From positions 41,937 to 81,936 of the forward strand of contig JAHBMJ010000201.1 in NCBI GenBank assembly GCA_018398765.1: DNA of 40,000 nt. Reading direction: 5' to 3'. Position 1 is the stretch's first letter. Every line of letters starts with the position of its first letter. The translations under genes were made by a program, and so were the position numbers. This document shows positions 1 to 12,088 of this stretch, one piece after another. The notes beneath the pieces were generated by a model, which saw only the letters and a list, made by a program, of their open reading frames with translations, was not told the origin of the DNA and ran no database searches. Source of the DNA: Chromera velia (Eukaryota > Sar > Chromeraceae).

Positions 1-12
1 CCACCCACCCAC

Positions 13-830
13 CCAAAGTTCGCTCTCCATGGCCTTCCACGGCGTTCCCTTTCTGGCCAATTCTCTCTGCCGTCTCGCCACTGATGTGTGGAGAAGCCTC
101 TCGTCCCCCAGGGACTGCGGGAGAAAGTCTTGGTCACCCTTCTTCGATCGTGCCATTGACCAGGGTCTCAACTGCAAGCAGACAAGAAAATGAACGCCAA
201 TGTGCAGACTGACTGACACACATGCCCACGAACCTGGGGACATGTGCACATGCCTGCAGGATCCGAAAATATACCCGTATGCTCATGAGCGATCTACAAA
301 GGTTCGCATACGTGCACACACATAGACCTGCACAAAGACAGATACAATCATTCTCTAAGATGCGTGCAGTCCCTTCTAATTCTTCTTTATATGCCAAGCC
401 GCTTGAGCGTTCACATTTCTGCCCCTGTCAAGCTTACAGTGCCGGAAAGAAGGTCATCGATCATGTGGGTGTACAGGTCGGCTTTCATCTTGGGTGTAGG
501 CGCATCGTGCTGGATCCATACCATGTGCTGCACAGGCACGAGCAAAGATGGTGACACAAAGCCGGATGCATGATGAGAGACCTTCAATGTAGATGAAGGC
601 GGAGTCTCGTGTGCAGTGCGATCGCAGTGTAATGCACGTCCACACATCCGGTGCATGTACATACAAACGCTTGAGCGTGATGTACGGATATGCAAACATG
701 TAGCGTCACTTGTTTCATTGCAAGGATCACTGACCATCACACGCGTGTCGCAAGAGCAAACGCATAGAGAAAGCCTACAAAAAGTCTCAGTAAGCCGTCG
801 GTGTGCTTCTATACAGATGTGCAGACTGAC

Positions 831-879
<49 letters not shown>

Positions 880-3800
880 CCTGGAAGACGATATCAGAAG
901 CAGCAATCGACGCTGCAATCTGAATCGGCATAATTCCTCGAGCGTTCACTTCGTAGCTCCTCAAGTTGTCCGATAAGTTCACCAGCTCCTTCAGCATGGA
1001 AAGGCCCTTCTGCAGTCCAGAACAGGAAAGCCAATGTCTAGGATACATTGTCAAACTCGTGGACAAGGGGCGTGCACACACACGCTTGAGCTCGATGAGT
1101 TGACAAAAGCTCACTCATACTCTCACAAACTTCTCCAGCACTCATTCCTGTGCCCACACTTATTCGCTTTCTGATTAGGCAAAAGAGCTTCACTTCCATT
1201 CCATTGCAAATTAAGCCCTGCAAAATCACATGTCAAGCGAACAGACCCAGAGAGATACTAAAAAGATTATAATTCATCAGACCCAGACCCAGATAAATAG
1301 AGACAGTGAAGGCACGCAGCTGACAGACAGACATTCTGGAGCACGGGTGCTTTGAATGCGATGATATGCAGCGGAGTCGACTTCTCCAGAAGGTCAACGC
1401 AGGAGGAGCCCTCCAAAGTCAGTCCCACAACCAAACGGCAGTCGTCGCAATTCTGCTCCCATTGACGATTCCCGGCGCTCCACAGCCCCGGAATTGCCTC
1501 TCTTTGGTTGTGGGCGATTGCAAACATGAGCAAGTTGGCCTGCAGATTCGCATCGACGGAGCTATTGTTCCCTGTTCACAACGTGAACTTCAAGAGGAAA
1601 CCAGCAGACAAATGCATTGTCTAGTCTTTGGGATGTCATTGAAACGACTTCTCTTCTCTTACTTCAGAACTTATGATCTTTGTCAGTCAGACACACTGGC
1701 GCGTAGAAGAAGAGCGACCATGTCATCAAGGACAAAAATGCGACACAAAGAAGGAAAAGGAGAAGCTGTCGAGCGCTGAAAAAAGAAACTCAAAGATCCA
1801 GACAACCCTGTTGCTGGACGTCTGTGTGACAGTTGTTTTTCTTCCCGCTCAGGCGTAAAGTTGATCGAGCTTTGACTGACATCATCCAGAGTCTTGTAGG
1901 AATTGATATCGATTTTGAAGACCTGAATGAGGGCTGTGACGGCATCGAGAGCCCTCTCGACCTTGTATGACTCTGCCAGTTGGGCTTCTCTGTTGTGAAA
2001 GATCATGTTCGGATTGGGGGCCTCTTGCCAGCCCTCCAGAGGACACGCAAATCTGGATCTGGGGTCCGTTGTTGCTGTCCATTTTCTTTCAAGAGCCAGT
2101 GCATAGAAGCCCGGTCGAACCCCGTGGTTGTCTGCAGGGCAGAGGGAGTCGACGATGTCTTCCTCGGAGATAGACCAGTGAGCTGTCCCTCGTTGTCCCC
2201 GTTTCTCGTCCCCCCTACATTCCCATTCTCCGTCACTCACCCCTCCTCCTCCTCCTCTCACTGGCCATACGCCACTCTCTCCTCTCTCCTCATTTTCTCC
2301 ACACGGGAAATCGTGTCTTCTTTCCCCCTTTCTTTCATGTCTCCTGGAGGCCTCAAACAACGAGAAGATCGTGCTGTAGGCCCCTGCTGCCTGCACACAA
2401 TCAAGATCCAAGCAGATCTTCTTGCTGCCTGTGGGGCACAAGACGAAAGTTTCGACCCCGCGTAATAGAGCTCGCGTCCGTTGGGCTGGTCTCTCACAGG
2501 GGGTGGCTTCTTGAAGGCAAAGCAATTGAAAGAACAAAGAAAGAAAAGCGATATCGCAGGGGAGGGGAAAGCAGAGACTTGAGAAGAGCGGTTGAAGAGA
2601 GAGAAAGAAAAACAGTTTGAACGCTCAAAGGAAGAGACGAACACAAAAACAAAAAGCTGCATATCAGTCAATTAACCAACGCACGTTTGCTCGAGAGCTC
2701 AGGTCGACGTAGTGAAGTGCCGACCGCCCGTGGTGGTCTCTCTGTGTAATGTCTGCCCCAAAGTCGACAAGCATCTTCAATGCCTTCACATTATGTCTGC
2801 ATGCAGCAGATGGATCGATCAATCGAGATGAACCGACAATGAAAATCACTGTCAGGACAGGAGCAGGAGAATCGGCTTTGAAGGATCGACCAGATGACTT
2901 TTCATTCCCCAAGTGCACATTCTACTGACAACGAAGACGAGGACAGTAGAAAGCGAAACAGGCACACAATGGATGCCGGGTCTCGCGCAGTTGCGTTGTC
3001 TGTCGAATATTGGCATAAGGAATCCTTCGCAAATCCCAACAAATTAAGAGCAGGCCGCCGAATTACTTCACAGCCGCTTGTGCGGAAAAAGCAATTTTCG
3101 TCACGACTAGCGGTGAGTCGATCAGCCTCTGCCCGCCCTCTCCTGACGTACCTGTATGCAGCTATATGGAAGGGGCTTCCAAAGCCGCAGTCGCACACAC
3201 TGAACAGGCCACGGTATTTGGTGCCGTATCCGGCTTCCATCGGGACTCTCTCTGCGTGCAAAATGAAGGGAACCTCACTGGGAGGCACCTGGGAGGCGAA
3301 TTCGTCCAGCGAGAGCTGACAAACCTGCATGGATGCATGAGCACACGGATACATGCATGCATGGGCTCAGTCAGCCTGTTCAGGTGCAACAAGGGTTGTC
3401 TGAGGGATCTACAAGGCAGAAATCTGTCTTGGGTTTCGGTATTTCTTTCACGATGAAATCGAGCGATCCACAACTTTTTTCCATCGTAGCAGAAACATGC
3501 ACGCAGGTCGAGTTGCGGACTCTCTGGATCCAGAGCGCACATGCAGGTTTTTCTGTGTCAGGGTCATATAGACGGATGGGTCTGGGCCCATAAAGAAAGC
3601 GACATTAATGTCATTTGGACTCTTCAACCTCCCAAAAGGAAGACAAAATGAGGTTCCTCTCTCGGGAGGGATACACCGGTTACTGACTGCATGACTGACA
3701 TCTGCATTAGAGAATTTCAAAAGCCGGCGATCATCGTTGTCTGACAGATGAGCAACGTTGATGCCCTCAAGACTTCCCTTTACGACCTTCAGGCCTCCCT

Positions 3801-6611
3801 CAGTTGACTCATGGGGGCCCCGTGACCGCACAATGCCCCTTCTCCCCCTTCCTCCCCTGAGGCTATTCCCCCTTCCCGCCCCGACCCCGACGCTTCTTCC
3901 TGCCGCCTCCAGCGCGAGACCCTGCGAGAGAGCTGAAACCTCCAGCACCGCTCTGAGCACATCGGCACTTCCGAACGCGGCTCTCTTGCTGCAATCAACA
4001 TCCGTTCATTTCGTGAGTCAGCTCAGAGGATCCTTACTTCATTCCAACTAAACGCAGATATGCACGTCCCTGTTGTGTGGAATGCGGATCCCCTGCATGG
4101 AAGAATGTATGCAAGGGACGGAAACTCCTGAAAGCCAAATTTTCTCTCTTGCATCTCAACTAGCTTACCCACTACCTTCCTCTCCTCATAACCGACTATT
4201 ATGAGACACTTGACAATGACTCTACACGTGCCTCTCCAGGATGATCACCCTTTACCCCATGCATAACTGACATCGATGTACACAGAGATCCAGACTGGTA
4301 CTTCCTCCATTCGAGAGTCTTTTGATCTGCAGACACACTCGATGAGCAGAAAAAAAGAGACAGAGAGACTGAGAACGACAGGCAGCATAGGGCGATTTGC
4401 GGACAGCTTGTCTTTTCTGAAAGGTCTCGACCGAATTCCTGATCGTGAAAAAACTTAAACGGCTTTTGTTCTTCCATGAGCGGATGCATCGTATGATCGT
4501 TCCGCGAGATTTTGTCCAAGAAAATGATACTTACTTGCGTGAAAGTTCCGAATGACCCGTGCCGCCCCCTTGATTCCGAGATGCTCAGGACCTTGTAGCT
4601 CTATTGCACAGTCGAGAAGACTAGGTTCAGTCACGTAGGCGACAGTTGCGTTCTTTGCAAGTCCCCGAGTAAGGGGCCATTCTGGAGCGTAGAGATAAGG
4701 AGAGGTACCGTTGGGGGTCCAAAAGGCCCCTTCCATGTCCTCCTCTCTCAACTCAGCATCTGGCTCCCAATCGCGAAAGAAATCGGCAACACTGTGGGCC
4801 CTCAGTAAGGCATCTATTCGGACCTCCAAATCCCTCTGGCGTCTCTTCACAGCCTCCTGCGGCTCAGCAAGAATTGTCCCATTGAAAAACGCCTCCACTT
4901 CTGGCGGTCTCTGTTCCTTTATCCCTTCCCAGACATTCAATCCCCCTTTTCCCTCCCCGTCTCCTTCTTCTGAGGACCCAAAGATATTTCCTCGAGGGAA
5001 CCTCCACTCGTATATTTCCTGGTCCTCCTCTGTGGACCTGAAGGAGCCTTTGAGGGTCCCTAGATCTTCACGGGCCCACAGAAGATTCACCGGAGACGCA
5101 GAGGCAGAAGGGACAACGGGGGTAGGACAGAGTGCAGAGCGGAAGATGCCCTGTGTTGCCAGTTCGGGCATCGTGCCGTTCCTTTGGAGTCTTTGCTCCT
5201 GTTCCCACCGAGAGGCGAGCTTATGGACCAACGGAAGAGGTCCAAATTTAGCGGCGAGTCCGAGCTTTCCGGGAAGACCGAAGGGATGCTGCCATTCATT
5301 TTCGAGGGCCTCGAAGAATACAGGGGCGGCATAGGACTGTCTGGCGATGGCCAAAGAGACCAAATCCTCCAGACCGTATGTGAACCTGTCGAAACGGCCA
5401 CCGAGAATGTGGTACAGCTGGTGCTTCAGATCCGCTCTCCTCTCCTGCTTCGTTGTGACGGCATTTTTCACCTCCTCCACCAAGGTGAGAAGATCTGAGG
5501 GGTTTGGGGGCCGTCTGAGGAGTGCGAAGGGGTCGCACCTTGCCTGTGTGGGTAGTGCTACCTCGTGGTTCAGGCATCCGATAGATGCAATCGCCAGCGC
5601 CCAGTGGTCGCTCGCGAACCTGGAAATGAAGAAAGGCATTTGCATGGAGATGCGTGTCTTTCTTTTGGTTGTGATCGAGTCAGTGTAAAAAAAGAGTGAT
5701 CAGAAAACGTGGTTGAAAACCAAAAGGAGAAGTCAAATTTAGAGAAGAGAAGAAAGCCTAAAAACAAGGACGGCGGATCGGTTTCAAAGAAAGGCCCAGA
5801 ACCCGTATGTATTGTATTCATGTAGTCCTCCACTCAGGCAGCAACACAAAAAGAGAGCATAGATGAAACCAAGGCAAGAAGAAAGAAGCAAGAAGACGGG
5901 AGAATGAATGAGCAGACGGGGGGGCGAAACGAGATCGATAAGTGATGAGAGAAATTCCTCCTCACCTCATTTGGTCCGCCTTCTTCAACTCTGCTTGCTT
6001 CTGTTTCAGCATTCGTTCGTTCCGTCTGTGCACCCCCTCCCACCGAGCTTTCATCACAGACAGCTTCTTTTTCGACACACTTTTTTTCATTTTTTCTCGC
6101 TCCTTGAGGCCCTTCTTGGCTCGTTTTAGTGCGCGCTCGGCTGCTTTGATTCGCCGCTTCAGCGCCTCCTTGCCATGTTTCCGGATGACTTGGAGAAAGT
6201 CCCCGAAGAACTTCACGTCCCCATGCAGTGCTGCTAAGCTTAGAGGGTCAAGAAATGGCACGTAGACTTCTTTGTCAATGCGGTCGCCGCTCAATTTGAG
6301 TTCCTCCAGACCTGCAGTTGGGACTCGAAGTTGTTGGATCACCTCAGTCTCAATTCTCTGCATTCATTCAACACGTACAGAGAGCACAAGAGAAGGAATC
6401 ACAAGGAACAAGAGAGTGCGCGTTTCTTGTGTAATTTGAAAAGATACTTCTCATACCTGAAAGATTCTTTATTGTCTGCATAGCTTCAGACAGACAAAAC
6501 AAAAGACGAAAGACCAAAAACTCCCACGACACGCATGCCAGCGCAGGAGAGGAGTCTGGTTCTCCGAGTGAGTGAGTGAGAGTGTCTTCAAAAGCAAACC
6601 TGATATACACA

Positions 6612-6667
<56 letters not shown>

Positions 6668-6673
6668 GAGAGA

Positions 6674-6746
<73 letters not shown>

Positions 6747-8597
6747 GAGAGAGAGGTAAAAAGCAGAAGACCAACAAGGAGAAAGAGACAAAAAGAGAGA
6801 CAGACAGACAGACAGACGGACAGACAGAGAGACAGAGAGACAGACAGACAGACCGACAGACAGACAGTAGAATGACAGACCCTTGTTTGAAAGAGAGTCT
6901 GGTCCAATGAAATTTGGATGTCTCCGAAGGTGAAGTCCACCTTGCGCAACTTTGGTTCATTCTGCAGCAGTCAGTGTTTCGACACACACATGAACACAGC
7001 CACACATGCACGCACAGAAACACGCACAGTCTGTCTCAGAGCACAGAGACACAAAGAAAGGGCGCTGAACGACGACAAAAAGAAATCAAATTCCTGCAGT
7101 GATTCGGAAATCTGAGTGACACAAACTGAAAGAGGAGGACGGGAGACCACGTCCCTACAAGAAACTCGCTCAATCCTGTTGGAGTTTAGCCGCGGTGCCA
7201 CAAGATCCAAAAGTCAGTCTCTTCTACTGCCACAAGCGCTTCTCTTGCTTCTTTTTGGCGCTTTTTGACTTTTCATAAATACAGAGACGGACAGGAGTGA
7301 AACAAGCAGTCTGTCTGTCTGACTGACTGACTGACTGACTGGTTGACTGACCGACCGACCGACTGACTGACCGACCAATCGACCGACTGACCGACCGACC
7401 GACCGACCGACTGACTGACTGACTGGCTGACTGGCTGACCGACCGACTGACTGACTGACTGACCGACCAACTGACTGACCGACCGACCGACCGACTGACT
7501 GACTGACTGACTAACACGCAAAGGGAAGGAAGGAAGGAAGGAAAGAAAGAAAGAAGGCAGGAAGGCATGACTGCATTCCCGACCAACCGACCGACCAAAA
7601 ATGCAGGCCATTGCTCCAGCTGAGATTCCACGAGGTTCAAATCTTTTGAGACGACTCCAATAATCAACTGATCAAAAGCTTCGGACTTTCCGTTCGCAGG
7701 AGCGTCTGTTGGGGGGAGGAAGATCTTGAGGCAACCTCCAAACTCAGAACGAATCATGCCCTCACCACATCCATCGAATCCCTGTCCTCTGTCCTCCCCC
7801 AAGCCCTCTTCTTTCGAGGATCCTTTCCCTTCTTCTTCTTCTTCTTCTTCTTCTTCTTCTTCTTCTTCTCCTCCTTCTTCTTCTTTTTCCACGTCGTCCC
7901 CATTCTTTTTCTCATTCTCGTTGGTGTCATTTTCATCCGGTGAAGAAAAGGAGGCAGACGCTAAGAATCCGCTTTCCTCGTCCTTCTCTTCTCCTACACC
8001 CCTATCCGCCCTTCCAACAGTCTTTTCAGCCTCACTTGGGACCTCCTCTCTCCATGCTGTATTTCTCTCCACCCCCTCAACGTCTTCATTGTCATTCGGT
8101 GGGGGGACAGAGAGGACGCTCGCCTGGTTTTCGTCATTCGAAATCCCAACAGACAATCTCTCCACCGCCCCCTCCTTCTGCTGGTCCCTCGCTTCGGAAG
8201 ACTCCGTCGCACCTTCCAGCAGACCCCAAGCCCCCCTGTCGTCACCATTCCATGCAGGTTGCTGCGCTCTTCCATGCGAATTCAAAGTCTTGGACGGGCC
8301 TCCACCTTCCACAAACTGCATCATGTCGGACGGAATGCCGTCAATGACCACCACTCGGGCACCGTCTGTTGTCTCTTCCAATACATATCTCCGGTCCTGG
8401 GCGTGAGAAGTGAAGGTAGAGGGAAGTGGAAGCGAGAATTGAAGTGAATGGGCGCGCCTGAGCCGGGACCCGACCCCAGCGCCGTTCCGGGGCAACGCCC
8501 CCCTCGTAGGAGAAGTAAATGAAAAGTACAGAAGTAGTGCAAAGGTGCTACGAAAGCCAAACGCGATGAAAGTGCCATGCGCCTTCCAGCATGTCAT
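13..8597 (-). CDS. Large ankyrin-repeat protein with hydrophobic N-terminus (partial, runs off left edge)
   Basis: Multi-exon gene read right to left; function beyond ankyrin scaffolding is unknown. Phase-consistent exons: 8597-7596, 6961-6881, 6475-6457, 6311-5966, 5619-4535, 4326-4272, 3988-3684, 3552-3452, 3324-3152, 2796-2681, 2509-1881, 1539-1333, 1217-1131, 1009-881, 527-438, 171-13, then a GTGGGT donor at the edge; about 1,530 codons so far. Residues ~10-28 are hydrophobic (signal peptide or anchor), followed by an acidic run (poly-Glu, 7829-7869). Ankyrin signatures: SPFHIAAYRHNVKALKMLVD spliced across 3152/2796, GADITQRDHHGRSALHY, STPLHIIAFKAPVLQ at 1539-1333 and PLSLAALHGDVKFFG at 6311-5966, the last followed by a Lys/Arg-rich helix. 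LRR-like LEELKLSGD precedes it. The 2509-1881 exon may hide a short intron around 2258-2180. The 19-nt exon 6475-6457 and the link from the first exon are the weakest joints; two genes cannot be excluded. Confidence 0.82.
835..880 (-). repeat. Donor-adjacent (CT)n(GT)n microsatellite in ankyrin gene intron
   Basis: On the sense strand the intron after exon 1009-881 starts GTCTCTCTCT and runs without a break into a GT tract of about 13 units. The splice donor itself is the first repeat unit. Confidence 0.9.
6607..6880 (-). repeat. Intron-filling (GTCT)n(CT)n(GT)n simple repeats
   Basis: The intron between exons 6961-6881 and 6475-6457 starts GTCTGTC on the sense strand and is almost all GTCT, CT and finally GT repeats up to about 6607. 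Both strands are open in several frames here only because of the repeats. Confidence 0.9.
7310..7595 (-). repeat. GTCG/GTCA tetranucleotide repeats after a GTCGGT donor
   Basis: The sense strand of the first ankyrin-gene intron opens GTCGGTCGGTTGGTCGG, passes a CTTC/TTCC block (7523-7560) and continues as a mixed GTCA/GTCG tract to 7310. Confidence 0.88.
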
Positions 8598-10335
8598 AGC
8601 GACTGTCTCTCAAGTCGGAAGGAAAGCAGCGACGCACGAAACCAACGATGAATGGTGAATATCCAGACTGTACAAGTGTGTTCGTCGACTGATCGACAGG
8701 CAAAGGAGACAAAGAGCAACCAATTGCTATGCTTCACCGAGTCGCTTGTTTGCTTCTGCACACATTGACTGCAAGAAGATTCTTCTTTTCATCTACCGGG
8801 TCGATCCCTCACTGTTAGAACGAAAGTCAAGCCATGGCATGCTCTGGAAAACACTCCTGCATGCATGGCGTCCCGGGTGACAGTCTCCATGAGCGTGCGT
8901 GCCATTGCACCTCAAGGCGGTTTGCACTTTCAGGTGGCTCGTTGTACTTTCTGCTAGTGTTTCTCTCTTGTTTACGCACTTGTATGGCGCTTCTCTTCAG
9001 CGACAACTCCAACAGGTCGTGCACTTCTTATCCAATTGCGTGCTTGTTCACACAACACTTCGTACATGCAGGGCAGCTGCGTATCGGTCGGGCGAAAAGT
9101 GCATGAAAGGCGACGCGGAGCTTCTACACTTGAGAGTGGCCGCGCACTGCGCGCAGACCCCGTGCACCCCCGCAGGCCCCGATGTCGGTCGAGTCCGGAA
9201 TAGAAAGGGGGTTGTTACACACAAAACTTCTTAAAGTCTGAAGTAGTCTTCTTCTAGTGTCTGAAGCCTCAGCAATGCGGCGCACCAGGCCACACCTTTG
9301 CCGTCGCAGAGGCGACTGAATTCTGGTCTGAATCTGGTCGAACGGCAACTGTAGTTAACCTCGCATACCAATCTATACTAATCAAATTAAATAATGTAAA
9401 TCAATCATTATTACTCTCACAACAGCTATATACAACTTGAATGCTGTTATACTTTTAGGCAAAACATTTTTTTTTCCTAGTCATGTCACAACTCGTGTGG
9501 TCTTCATGACCAGAAACCTTCTCAGGAAGGTTCGCCAAGGTGTTCATGGCACATAAATTTTAACATAATAACACGTGCGACCAAAGTAAAAAAACATGTA
9601 TTAAAAATATTTTTTTAAAAAATAAATTTTTAAAATGCACAGTCTTTATCCAGTAAGCCTTTTGTCTAATACTTAGTGACTAGTCTTAGTCCCTTAGTGT
9701 TCATTCCCAGTCACCATCGTCGTAAGGGGCCTGAATTGCTGCGACCCCCCCAGCAGTGCTGAATGAAGCTTCCTCCCTCTAAATATTGATATCTGCCTAT
9801 CAAATCGGAATAAATCGTAAGATCGTCTTTGTTACTCTTTGTGTGCTTTTCCACTTTCATAGACCCTTCTTTCCCTACAATGGGTTTGAAATATATCTCA
9901 TACAACGGCCTTCGGTTTAGCGTTTAAGCATCATCTAACATCATAATCATCACTTTGTTTTACGTCGTTTATATTTATTTCACTCAAATTATGACTTAAT
10001 TCCTGTAGATATTTGTTTCAATTAGTTTCATGATACATTCATGCACTGTGTATGGTGTGATGTGGCCTAGATATATAATGAATACTAAGAGTAACTAGCA
10101 CAACATTATCAATATGCATGACTTTCGATTGACGCATGCAGTGTGCAGAATCACTGCAGCTAGATCGTTTCATCATTCAAATTTGCTTGATTTTTAACCC
10201 AGATTGTGTCCGAAAATACGCTCCTCCTTACCTGTGTCAGCCTGACTCAGCCAAAGCCGATCGAAACACGGCCATTCTGAAATGAAAAAGTTGGTTCTGT
10301 ACTTCGAACATAGTCTTTCTTTTGGCGTGTCTCGT
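8598..10335. other. Intergenic region, promoter side of ankyrin gene then AT-rich DNA
   Basis: 8598-9350 has balanced composition, the GC island and scattered GCATGC motifs; short plus-strand frames here (for example 8899-9234) show no family features. 9350-10190 is AT-rich with A/T homopolymers and no gene or clear transposon signature. 10190-10335 follows the coiled-coil gene's stop and is probably its 3' UTR. Confidence 0.6.
9115..9205. promoter_or_regulatory. GC-rich island upstream of the ankyrin gene
   Basis: A GC-rich stretch (GGCCGCGCACTGCGCGCAG and CCCCCGCAGGCCCC) about 520-610 bp upstream of the 8597 start. Likely promoter region by analogy with the other islands in the window. Confidence 0.4.
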
Positions 10336-12041
10336 CTAGACCTGCATGGCTTCATCGGGTTTCCTGCAAGGAAGGACAAAACAGGTGCATGACCGACATT
10401 AAGGGTACTTACTGATTGACTACTCGTTTCTTGCCATTTTAGCTTCTTGTGTCACCGAGTTTCGTCACAGGCTTCATCAATCAGACGCTGCCCGATTTTT
10501 GATTGACGGGGAGTTGCATGATGCAAAAAGAAGTAAAGTCTCAGTCTGATACCTTCTTCCGTTTCTATGGAAAACCCGTTGGACTTTCGAACAGCTTCAT
10601 TTCCCGATTGTGCCACCTCATTCATGCAGCTGACCTTCCGACGTCTGTGTGGATCTGGAGCCCGAATTCCTTCTGTCCCTCTGTCTCCCTTTCCCCTCCT
10701 TCTCGGTTTGTTACTCGTTCTCGTTCTCGTTTCGGATCGGGTTCGGTCGACCCCCTCTCCACTTTGTGAAGATCCCGGAAACGCAGCTCGCTGCAGCTGA
10801 ACGGTTGCTTCTGCATCAAGAAAAGTGTGAACATCAAATTATTCAGCAGAACTACCCAATCGGTTTGTTTACACTCACTGAACAGTTGGACCTGCATGCA
10901 TCCCCACAGAGAAATTTGGAAAGGAAAGGAAGAACGCAATGCATGGAAGAGAGAACCGCACAGAGGGGCGGTCAAATCTCAAGGAAGACGACAGAAAGAA
11001 ACCTGAGTGAATCCATTCAAACAGAAATCAGACCGATCGATAAATCCGGGATTCCCCCCCCTATCTGACCTTCATCCCTGCATGTGCATGTGCATGTGTC
11101 GTTTCACCTACCCGGCTCGTCTGTCCCAGGCTCTGCGGCTGCGGTCTTCAGAGCCTGGAGTTCCGTCCAGAGGGCCACTATCGTCTCCTCAAGATTGAAC
11201 TCCACACCCTTGCACTGCATGTAAGCAGGTATCCATTCATTCATTCATTCATTCATTTATTTATTCATTCATTCATTTATTCATTCATTCATTCATTCAT
11301 TCATTCATTCATTCATTCATTCAGGCGCTTTGAAGAACCTTGAACAAGAGCGCAAGAGGCTGAACTGATGACTGTGAGAGAGAGCGGAGAACTCGCGCAT
11401 ACGTCCACATACAACGAAAAATACGGAGAGGCTCTAAAGATATGTGCTGGTGCAAAGCCGGAACACGCTTCAGCAGGGAGAGACAAGAGATGACAATCAT
11501 ACAGGTCAACTGATAGCTCCGTCTGTGTTTCTGCCTCTTTGTCTCCATCTGTCTGTGGTCGAGAGCTGAGGGAGACCAAAGAGCTTTATGCTGTCGCCCG
11601 AAAAGCTCAACTGACTTTGGTTTCTTTCAGCCCACAGCATCTCAATTCAGTGCTATCTGCCCTGTGCTGTATGTCACCACGCATCAGAGACAAATTCTTT
11701 GTAAAGATTTAATCTGAACTGCAGAGTCTTCCTGTGCAATAAGGAATTCGTTTAATTGCCTTCTCTTCTACCCACCCGGACTGCGAGCTCTCTCATTTGT
11801 GCCGTTACTGCTGCTTTGTCTTTTGCACTTCCTCCCTTTTGTTCGGAGGCCTTGCTTGCCTTGTACCTGCGTGAGAGAGGACAGAAGGGAAGAAGACAAT
11901 CGCCATTCTGGGGACACTTTGGTGGTGGTGCACCAATTCTTTCTGCATTGTTTGTGGAGAGGGTGAAGGGGGAGGAAAATATGTCCCTTCAGAGACTAGA
12001 TCCTGTCAGTGGGATACAAGAGAATTGACTCAGACGGAGAG

Positions 12042-12088
<47 letters not shown>

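Noticed and set aside
3162-3542. Alternative frame (CALDPESPQLDLRACF) for the ankyrin-gene exon near 3500
   Set aside because: It looks protein-like, but its splice phases do not match the neighbouring exons, whereas 3552-3452 in another frame fits both sides.
6572-6910. Long open frames on both strands made of Arg/Glu, Thr/Asp or Ser/Leu repeats
   Set aside because: They are translations of CT/GT/GTCT microsatellites inside an intron and have no non-repeat content.
7273-7611. Ser/Val/Gln repeat frame following the first ankyrin-gene exon
   Set aside because: It is read-through of a GTCA/GTCG repeat after a good donor; the protein-like sequence stops at the exon edge.
8899-9234. 111-codon plus-strand frame starting with a hydrophobic stretch
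   Set aside because: Hydrophobic start could mimic a signal peptide, but the rest shows no structure and it overlaps the probable promoter of the ankyrin gene.
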